Position numbers and translations under genes: made by a program
In this document: positions 57,997-64,000 of the stretch, piece after piece
Layout of the letters: each line of letters begins with the position of its first letter
Numbering within the stretch: position 1 is the stretch's first letter
Notes under the pieces: model-generated
The model's database searches: none
Told to the model about the DNA's origin: nothing
What the model saw: only the letters and a program-made list of their open reading frames with translations
Source: JBJHBP01 sp050485645
GTDB lineage: Bacteria > Pseudomonadota > Gammaproteobacteria > Steroidobacterales > Rariloculaceae
Reading direction: 5' to 3'
Length of the DNA stretch: 64,000 nt
Assembly: GCA_050485645.1 (NCBI GenBank)
Contig: JBJHBT010000007.1
Coordinates: 62,001 to 126,000, forward strand

Positions 57997-58090
57997 ATCT
58001 CAAGGAGATCGGTCGCCGCCAACTCCTCCAGAGCCATCCATCGTTCTCCCCCCTCGATGGATGCCTCGCCCGCAGAGATGCGGGCACTTC

Positions 58091-58124
58091 ACCCGGCCGG
58101 GTTCCCGGCCGGGTTTTCTTTTTT
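58091..58124 (+). terminator. Strong rho-independent terminator
   Basis: Stem ACCCGGCCG / CGGCCGGGT with a six-base loop, followed by TTTCTTTTTT. It ends the unit that contains the small ORF at 57802, 95 bases after its stop. Confidence 0.9.
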
Positions 58125-58234
58125 CCGACAGCACAAGACTCCCAACCCGGTGGCAATCCGGGGATAATCGCATCGCGGGCATGCACTACCAGCGATGCGT
58201 CCGTCGACCATTGTCACCAGACCGGAAGTCCGTC

Positions 58235-58717
58235 ATGCAGATCGAGAAGAACAGGGTCGTCAGTTTCCACTACACACTGACCGACACGGGGAAGACCTTG
58301 AGCGAAACTTCCCGCAATGGCGATCCTGTGGCCTATCTCCACGGCCACGGCAACATCGTACCGGGCCTGGAGAAGGAGATGGCCGGACGGACCGCCGGCG
58401 ACCGGTTCACCGCCACGGTCGCACCCGACGAAGCCTACGGCGCGCGCGACGAAGAAGCCGTGCAGCGTGTGCCGATCAAGCATCTGGAAAACCCGGGCAA
58501 GCTCACGGCGGGCAAGGTTGTGGCCGTCAACACCACCCGGGGCCAGCGTACCGCCACCATCATCAAGGTGGGACGTTTCAACGTGGATCTCGACCTCAAT
58601 CACCCGCTGGCCGGCCGCACGCTGGTATTCGAGATCGAGATTGTCGAAGTGCGGGACGCAACCGAAGAAGAGATGTCTCATCACCACGCCCACGGACCGG
58701 GCGGCCACCACCATTGA
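58235..58717 (+). CDS. FKBP-type peptidyl-prolyl isomerase, SlyD-like
   Basis: 160 residues. The FKBP core begins VVSFHYTLTDTGKTLSETSR and has HGHGNIVPGLEKEMAGRTAG (about 36-55). The insert-in-flap domain follows (about 70-120), including PDEAYGARDEEAVQRVPIKH. The C-terminus is His-rich (HHHAHGPGGHHH) and should bind nickel or other metals, as in SlyD. It is cytoplasmic and assists protein folding. Confidence 0.92.
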   Translation: MQIEKNRVVSFHYTLTDTGKTLSETSRNGDPVAYLHGHGNIVPGLEKEMAGRTAGDRFTATVAPDEAYGARDEEAVQRVPIKHLENPGKLTAGKVVAVNTTRGQRTATIIKVGRFNVDLDLNHPLAGRTLVFEIEIVEVRDATEEEMSHHHAHGPGGHHH

Positions 58718-58754
58718 TCACGACAGGAGCGTCTGTCACCGGGGAGCTGAAGCA

Positions 58755-59249
58755 GTGCGTGAAGTCACCATGATCGAGCTTTGTGGCCGAGTGCTTACCA
58801 GCCGCGAACGCGTCAAGTTCGCTCACGCCGATCCTTACGGGCATCTGTCTTCCGGCGCCTATGTGAACATGATCATGAGTCATCGCGTTGAGGTACTCGA
58901 AGACGTGATCGGCTTCTCCGTGTTGAACTTCACGCGTCTTGGCGTGGCTTTCCCGGCACGCAGTATCGAGGTGGCCTATCTGCGTCCGGCGTTCGTCAAC
59001 GAGACACTGGAGCTGGGCAGCTGGATCGAGCAGCTCGGCAAGTCCAGCTTCGAGGTGCGTGTGATTGTCATTGGCGCCACCGACCGCAAGGCACGCGCGT
59101 CGGCGAAAATCCATTTCGTCTCCATGGATCCCCGCTCCGGCAGGCCGGTACCGATCCCTGCATCGCTGCCAAGCATGGCGACGGACGACCCCGTCGCGCC
59201 GCTACCGACCAGCGTTTCCTGGCTGAGCACGGTGGAAGACCTGCCCTGA
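58755..59249 (+). CDS. Acyl-CoA thioesterase, 4HBT/hotdog family
   Basis: 164 residues from GTG 58755 (GGGGAG eight bases upstream); ATG 58770 is the alternative and gives 159 residues. The active-site loop FAHADPYGHLSSGAYVNMIM (about 23-42) holds the usual Asp and His of 4-hydroxybenzoyl-CoA thioesterase-like enzymes. IEVAYLRPAFVNETLELGSW is the central hotdog strand. It hydrolyses acyl-CoA or acyl-carrier thioesters; the substrate is not evident. It follows the FKBP gene by 37 bases. Confidence 0.85.
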   Translation: MREVTMIELCGRVLTSRERVKFAHADPYGHLSSGAYVNMIMSHRVEVLEDVIGFSVLNFTRLGVAFPARSIEVAYLRPAFVNETLELGSWIEQLGKSSFEVRVIVIGATDRKARASAKIHFVSMDPRSGRPVPIPASLPSMATDDPVAPLPTSVSWLSTVEDLP

Positions 59250-59320
59250 CCGCCCCCACCGCTGGTTGCCGACGAACCGGCCGTCTACAATCGGGCCCTC
59301 ACGCAGCGAGGACTTACCCG

Positions 59321-60757
59321 ATGACGAAACCCTTTCCCGATACAGCCGCCTTTACAGGCTACGATGCGCCATCGCGTCTGGAGACCGATCTCTTCGATCT
59401 GGAAGTGATTGGCGAGTTGCCGGACGCGCTGCACGGCAGCTGGTATCGGATAACGCCGGACCCTCAATATCCGCCGCTGCTCGGCGACGACTTCATCATC
59501 AGCGGCGACGGCATGGTGTCGTACTTCCGCTTCGCCGATGGCCACGTCGATTATCGATCCCGCTACGTACAGACGGCGCGCTGGCAGGCGGAAAGAAAGG
59601 CCCGGCGCGCGCTGTTCGGCGCCTACCGCAACCCGTTCACCGACGATGAGAGCGTGCGCGACGTGGACCGGACCACCGCCAACACCACCGCACTGTGGCA
59701 CGGCGGCCGGCTGCTGGCACTGAAGGAAGACGGCCGTCCCTACGAGCTGGATCCGGACACGCTGGCAACACGCGGTTCCTTCGACTTCGGCGGCAAACTG
59801 CGCAGTCAGACCGTGACCGCGCATCCCAAGATCGATCCGCGGACGGGCGAGCTGGTGTTCTTCGGCTATGAAGTCGATGGTCTGGCCAGCCGCAGGATGT
59901 CCTACTGTGTGGCCGACCGCAACGGCAACCTCACGCATGAGGAATGGTTCGACGCACCCTATGCCGCGCTGGTACATGACTTCGGCGTCACCGAAGACTA
60001 TGTGATCTTTCCGATCTTCCCCACCATCGCCGACCTCGAGCGCATGAAGGCCGGCGGCCCGCACTGGATGAGCGACATCAGCAAGGATTCGTGGGTGGGC
60101 ATCATGCCGCGCAGGGGCGGCGTGGATGAGATGCGCTGGTTCCGCCGTCCCGGCGGCTTCGCGTTCCATATGGCCAATGCCTGGAATGACGGCAAGCGTG
60201 TGTATCTGGACCTGGCACTGTCGGGCATGAACCCGTTTCCGTTCATTCCCGACGTAAACGAACCCTACGATCCGCGTCGCGCTGCGGCGATGCCGATACG
60301 CTGGAGCTTTGATCTGGCGCGCGACGGCGACACGTTCGAGGAAGCGCTGCTCGCACCCGTGCCTGGCGATCTGCCGCGCATCGACGACCGACGCGCCTGC
60401 GGCCCCTACCGCTACACCTATATGGGCATGGTCGATCCGACCCGCGCGATGCGCAAGACCGGCCCCGTCGGCGCCGGCTTCAACATGGTCGGACGGCTCG
60501 ACGTACACACCGGCGAGACCAGTCTCTGGTACGGTGACGACGACTGCACATTCCAGGAGCCGCAGTTCGTGCCGGCGGGCCCGGCCGAGGATGAAGGCTA
60601 TGTGCTCGCCGTCATCGAGCGCCATGCGGAGAATCGCTCCGACGTGGGCGTGTTCGATGCGCGGCGTATCGCGGATGGCCCGATTGCTCTGATCCGCCTG
60701 CCGCACCGGCTGCGCATGGCTGTTCACGGCAACTGGGCGCCGGCAGGCGCCGACTGA
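59321..60757 (+). CDS. Carotenoid cleavage / lignostilbene dioxygenase family enzyme
   Basis: 478 residues, the usual length. The seven-bladed propeller family is shown by the four iron-binding histidines: TAHPKIDP (His168), LVHDFGVT (His219), FHMANAW (His283) and VHGNWAPAGAD (His469). The acidic second-shell regions are also present. Such enzymes split a C=C bond with O2, in carotenoids, apocarotenals, stilbenes or related lignin dimers. With a PQQ alcohol dehydrogenase directly behind it, a stilbene- or apocarotenoid-type catabolic role is plausible. The start has a weak site after a 71-base gap. Confidence 0.92.
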   Translation: MTKPFPDTAAFTGYDAPSRLETDLFDLEVIGELPDALHGSWYRITPDPQYPPLLGDDFIISGDGMVSYFRFADGHVDYRSRYVQTARWQAERKARRALFGAYRNPFTDDESVRDVDRTTANTTALWHGGRLLALKEDGRPYELDPDTLATRGSFDFGGKLRSQTVTAHPKIDPRTGELVFFGYEVDGLASRRMSYCVADRNGNLTHEEWFDAPYAALVHDFGVTEDYVIFPIFPTIADLERMKAGGPHWMSDISKDSWVGIMPRRGGVDEMRWFRRPGGFAFHMANAWNDGKRVYLDLALSGMNPFPFIPDVNEPYDPRRAAAMPIRWSFDLARDGDTFEEALLAPVPGDLPRIDDRRACGPYRYTYMGMVDPTRAMRKTGPVGAGFNMVGRLDVHTGETSLWYGDDDCTFQEPQFVPAGPAEDEGYVLAVIERHAENRSDVGVFDARRIADGPIALIRLPHRLRMAVHGNWAPAGAD

Positions 60758-60820
60758 AACCGGGGACCGGCCCACAAGGTCCCTGCGGAATCGAAAATAA
60801 AGGGGAGCGAGAACCGACCT

Positions 60821-62980
60821 ATGTATACAAGCCATGCCCGCGCGCACCACTGCGCGCACGCCGCCACCGATCTCCGGCCCCGCCTGCTGATCGCTTCCAT
60901 CCTCGTTTTCGTTGCGTCGCTCACAACGGCCCTGGCGCAGGGTCCGGCTGCGGTGAACCACGAACGCATGCTCAACGCGGATGCGGAACCGGGCAACTGG
61001 ATGGGCCACGGCCGCACCTACGACGAGCAGCGCTTCAGTCCGCTTACGCAGATCAATGAACACAATGCGCACGAACTCGGCCTCGCCTGGTACCACGATC
61101 ACGAAACGTTTCGTGGTGTACAGGCCACGCCGATCGTCGTCGATGGCGTGATGTACAACATCAGCGCATGGAACATCACCACCGCGCTGAATGCCGCCAC
61201 CGGCGAACTGCTATGGACCTACGACCCGGAGGTGCCCGCACAGTGGGCGCGCTACACCTGCTGCGAGCCGATCAGCCGCGGCCTGGCCGTCTGGGAAGGC
61301 AAGGTGATCATCGCGACACTGGACGGCCGTCTGATCGCGCTGGATGCCGGGACCGGCGAGCCGGTCTGGGAAACACTGACCATCGACCGCGACTGGCCGT
61401 ACAGCATCACCGGCGCGCCGCGTGTCTACGACGGCCGTGTCGTGATCGGCAACAGCGGCGCGGACTTCGGCGTACGCGGCTACGCCAGCGCCTATGACGC
61501 GAACACCGGTGAACTGATCTGGCGTTTCTATACCGTGCCCGGCAATCCGGCGGAAGGCTTCGAGAATGAGGCCATGGAAATGGCCGCCGGAACCTGGACC
61601 GGCGAGTGGTGGGTGCTCGGCGGTGGCGGCACGCCATGGGACGCCTTCAACTACGACCCGGAGCTGAACCTGGTCTATATCGGCACCGGCAACGGCGCGC
61701 CGCTGTCGCACCATCATCGCAGCCCCGACGGCGGCGACAACCTGTTTCTGGCGTCCATCGTCGCGGTCACTGCCGATACCGGCGAGTATGTATGGCACTA
61801 CCAGACGGCACCCGGCGAAAACTGGGACTATACGGCCACGCAGCCGATGATCCTCGCGGATCTGGAGATTCACGGCGAGCAGCGCAAGGTCATCATGCAG
61901 GCGCCGAAAAACGGCTTCTACTATGTGCTCGACCGCGAAACCGGCGAGCTCCTGTCGGCGCAGAAGTTTGTCACCAACTTCTGGGCCAGCCATATCGACA
62001 TGCTCACCGGACGGCCGGTGCTGCATCCGGATGCGTTCTTCGGCGAAGAGCCGGTGCTGCTGACGCCGGGCCCCGGTGGCGGACACAACTGGTATCCGAT
62101 GTCATACAGCCCGCTCACCGGGCTTGCGTACTTTTCCGTCATGGAGGAGTGGTTCGTATTCGCGCTCGCACCCGAGTTCGAGCCGCAGCGATTCCGCTCC
62201 AACACCGGCTGGACCTTCGCTGGCTACGCGGAACAGCGCCAGCGGATGCAGCGCTTCGCGGCGGAGCAGCGGGCCGGCTGGCTGACGGCATGGGATCCGG
62301 TGCGCCAGCGCGAAGCCTGGCGCGTGCCTTACTCGCGCCCCGGCAGCGGCGGCACGCTGGTGACGGCGGGCAACATCGTGTTTCAGGGTACGGCCGAGCA
62401 GACCGTCGCCATCTACCGCGCCGATGACGGCGAGAAACTGTGGGACATGCCGGTTCAGACCGTGCCCATGGCCGGACCCATCACCTATACCGTCGACGGT
62501 GAACAATACATCGCCGTGAACGCCGGCTGGGGCGGTGGCATGGCGGCCGTGGAACGCATGTCCGGTCAGCGCATGCAGCGCTCGGAAGCGCGACTGGTGG
62601 TGTTCAGGCTGGGCGGCACGGCCGAGCTGCCCCCGCTGCAGCCTGACGACTCCGAACCCGAACCGCCGCCGCCGATCACGGCGTCCGAAACGGTGATCCA
62701 GCGCGGCGCCACACTGTACAGCGAGATCTGCGCTGTCTGTCACGGTCCGCGCGGTGTCAGTGCCAACAGCGACCTGCGCTATATGAGCCGAGAAACCCGC
62801 GCCCAGTTCGCCGACATCGTACTGCGCGGCATTCGCATGGACCAGGGCATGGCCCGTTTCGATGACCTGCTCGACGAGGACGGCGTGGCGGCAATTTATG
62901 CGTATCTCGTTGCACGCGCGAACGAGGACTGGGGCCAGCCCGAAGCGCGGCCGGCCGATGACACCGGGACGGTGCAGTGA
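60821..62980 (+). CDS. PQQ-dependent alcohol dehydrogenase with C-terminal cytochrome c (quinohaemoprotein)
   Basis: 719 residues. A signal peptide (about 20-45, ending TALAQ) leads to the eight-bladed PQQ domain. It has the adjacent cysteines of the disulphide ring in RYTCCEPISRG (about 145) and a probable catalytic Asp in GENWDYTATQ (about 335). A Pro-rich linker (about 610-625) joins a cytochrome c domain with CAVCH (about 637-641) and a distal Met near RMDQGMARF. This is the type II quinohaemoprotein layout. It oxidises alcohols in the periplasm and passes electrons to a cytochrome, possibly the di-haem one at 50.3 kb. It has GGGGAG at 60802-60807, well upstream. Confidence 0.93.
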   Translation: MYTSHARAHHCAHAATDLRPRLLIASILVFVASLTTALAQGPAAVNHERMLNADAEPGNWMGHGRTYDEQRFSPLTQINEHNAHELGLAWYHDHETFRGVQATPIVVDGVMYNISAWNITTALNAATGELLWTYDPEVPAQWARYTCCEPISRGLAVWEGKVIIATLDGRLIALDAGTGEPVWETLTIDRDWPYSITGAPRVYDGRVVIGNSGADFGVRGYASAYDANTGELIWRFYTVPGNPAEGFENEAMEMAAGTWTGEWWVLGGGGTPWDAFNYDPELNLVYIGTGNGAPLSHHHRSPDGGDNLFLASIVAVTADTGEYVWHYQTAPGENWDYTATQPMILADLEIHGEQRKVIMQAPKNGFYYVLDRETGELLSAQKFVTNFWASHIDMLTGRPVLHPDAFFGEEPVLLTPGPGGGHNWYPMSYSPLTGLAYFSVMEEWFVFALAPEFEPQRFRSNTGWTFAGYAEQRQRMQRFAAEQRAGWLTAWDPVRQREAWRVPYSRPGSGGTLVTAGNIVFQGTAEQTVAIYRADDGEKLWDMPVQTVPMAGPITYTVDGEQYIAVNAGWGGGMAAVERMSGQRMQRSEARLVVFRLGGTAELPPLQPDDSEPEPPPPITASETVIQRGATLYSEICAVCHGPRGVSANSDLRYMSRETRAQFADIVLRGIRMDQGMARFDDLLDEDGVAAIYAYLVARANEDWGQPEARPADDTGTVQ

Positions 62981-64000
62981 ACACGGCGAGTGACGGCGGA
63001 TCCGATCCGCTCGACTCGCGGGCAACGACACTGGCACCCCACGTTCCCGTGCGTCGGCCGGGTCTGCGACGAAGGTCCGTCATGGGGGCATTGGTCGTGG
63101 CCGCATGCGCCGTGGTCCCGCTGCTCGTTCTTCCAGCCTGCTCCAATGACGCACCGGATCACGCAACGCACGACCATGCCGGCCCGACCGTGACCGAACT
63201 GCGCGATGCGCTCGACCGTCTGGAACAGCGCACGACACAGCTGCGCGACGCCGCCGACATTCGCCGGCTGCAGCGCGCCTACGGGCACTATGTGGACCGC
63301 GCTTTCTGGCACGACGTCGCCGATCTGTTCGCCGAAGACGCCGTCATCGAGTTCGGCAACGACGGCGCCTATGTCGGGCGCGAGCGCATTCGCGAGTACT
63401 ATCTGCGTCTGGGCGAGGGTGAAACCGGACTGCGTCACGGCCAGATGAACAACCACATGCAGCTGCAACCGGTGGTGCATGTGGCCGACGACGGCACCAG
63501 CGCCCACGGCCGCTGGCGCGCATTCAGCATGGTGGGTCAGTTCCAGGAGAAAGCCGTCTGGGCCGAAGGGCCGTACGAGAACGAATACGTGAAAGAAGAC
63601 GGCGTGTGGAAGATCAGCCGCCTGCGCTGGTATCCGACGTTCGTCGTGCCATATGAGGATGGCTGGGCCGGCGCCGACGTCGACAGCTGGCGCTCACCGG
63701 CCGCGGAAGACTTCCCGCCCGACCGTCCGGCAACTGAACAGCTGCCACTGTTTCCGGATGTCTACGTGGCACCTTTTCACTACGAGCACCCCACGCGCCG
63801 ACCACTGATTCATGCCGACGATGTACGCCTGACGGTGGCCAGCAGCGAAGATTCGCCGGCCGTGAGCGAACTGCGTGATCTGTTCGCGCAACGACGCGCG
63901 CAGCTGGCGCGACTGGAAGCCTGGGACGCGGTGGAGAACCTGCAGGCCATTTACGGCTACTACTTCGATCGCCAGCTCTGGGACGACGTCGCGGCACTGT
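62977..64000 (+). CDS. Exported lipoprotein with two NTF2/SnoaL-like domains (cut by window edge)
   Basis: At least 341 codons, still open at base 64000. The GTG at 62977 overlaps the TGA of the PQQ dehydrogenase (GTGA); ATG 63082 after AAGG is an alternative. A basic RRPGLRRRSV stretch and the hydrophobic MGALVVAACAVVPLLVLPAC, with lipobox LPAC, precede the first SnoaL-like domain (LQRAYGHYVDRAFWHDVADL onwards). A second copy begins near 63930 with LQAIYGYYFDRQLWDDVAAL, so the domain is duplicated. Such domains bind or isomerise small hydrophobic molecules. Coupling to the dehydrogenase suggests a shared substrate. Confidence 0.85.
   Translation, partial: MNTASDGGSDPLDSRATTLAPHVPVRRPGLRRRSVMGALVVAACAVVPLLVLPACSNDAPDHATHDHAGPTVTELRDALDRLEQRTTQLRDAADIRRLQRAYGHYVDRAFWHDVADLFAEDAVIEFGNDGAYVGRERIREYYLRLGEGETGLRHGQMNNHMQLQPVVHVADDGTSAHGRWRAFSMVGQFQEKAVWAEGPYENEYVKEDGVWKISRLRWYPTFVVPYEDGWAGADVDSWRSPAAEDFPPDRPATEQLPLFPDVYVAPFHYEHPTRRPLIHADDVRLTVASSEDSPAVSELRDLFAQRRAQLARLEAWDAVENLQAIYGYYFDRQLWDDVAAL

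Noticed and set aside
59285..61102. 605-codon minus-strand ORF
   Set aside because: It is opposite the carotenoid oxygenase and the start of the PQQ dehydrogenase, both with intact catalytic motifs; the antisense product is low-complexity.

Overview
The window is GC-rich proteobacterial DNA. Bases 1 to about 48.5 kb are most of an integrative and conjugative element (ICE) of the ICEclc / PAPI-1 / PFGI-1 type. From about 48.6 kb to the right edge is host chromosome. The elongator tRNA-Met at 51.46 kb, the cytochrome/PQQ dehydrogenase genes and the overall base composition suggest a gammaproteobacterium, possibly near the Xanthomonadales or a hydrocarbon-degrading relative; the species cannot be read from the sequence. 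No integrase or MobH relaxase gene is inside the window, so the other ICE end lies to the left.

Layout, left to right. (1) 1-1.05 kb: the start of a BrxR/CapW-type repressor of the kind that heads phage-defence operons, running off the left edge, and a divergent small zinc-binding-like protein. (2) 1.08-24.2 kb: the GI-type (MPF_G) type IV secretion module, all on the minus strand, from PilL at the right to a TraG-like protein at the left. Many of its genes overlap by four bases. It is interrupted at 14.3-18.1 kb by a two-gene Gabija anti-phage system (gajA-gajB). (3) 24.3-36.4 kb: an accessory block of short, mostly singly transcribed genes (SNF2-like helicase, DUF6094 methyltransferase-like protein, DUF932, DUF3275, DUF3577, DUF3085, DUF5983 and unknowns). 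Terminators are frequent, and most genes or gene pairs have a hairpin leader in front of the ribosome binding site. Four intergenic copies of a two-hairpin motif with compensatory base changes lie here. (4) 36.4-41.8 kb: replication and DNA-processing genes (topB, ssb, DUF3158, PFL_4669, STY4528 families). A shared 20-bp palindromic site lies upstream of topB and of the PFL_4669-DUF3158-ssb operon. (5) 41.8-46.3 kb: the regulatory and partition operon alpA-parA-shi-like-parB(bisD-like)-DUF2857(bisC-like), preceded by a bisR-like gene. This is the order of the ICEclc bistability switch. (6) 46.8-48.5 kb: a LysR regulator, an ArsR regulator with a predicted leaderless promoter, and the probable ICE end.

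The chromosomal side carries a CaCA-family cation exchanger, a di-haem cytochrome c, tRNA-Met and a glycine-rich RRM protein. It then has a run of oxidative or catabolic genes: glutaminyl cyclotransferase, 3-hydroxyisobutyrate dehydrogenase-like, EboE-like, a quinone-type oxidoreductase, a LysR regulator, an FKBP isomerase, a thioesterase, a carotenoid/lignostilbene oxygenase and a PQQ alcohol dehydrogenase with fused cytochrome c. The last gene is a lipoprotein with two NTF2-like domains that runs off the right edge.

By analogy with ICEclc, the likely logic is as follows. The LysR protein switches on bisR, BisR switches on the alpA operon, and the BisD/BisC pair then drives transfer genes in a subset of cells. 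ParA and the Shi-like protein would slow division in those cells. TopB and Ssb process the DNA, and the type IV secretion system exports it with TraD as coupling protein. Gabija and the defence locus at the left edge are cargo that would protect the host.
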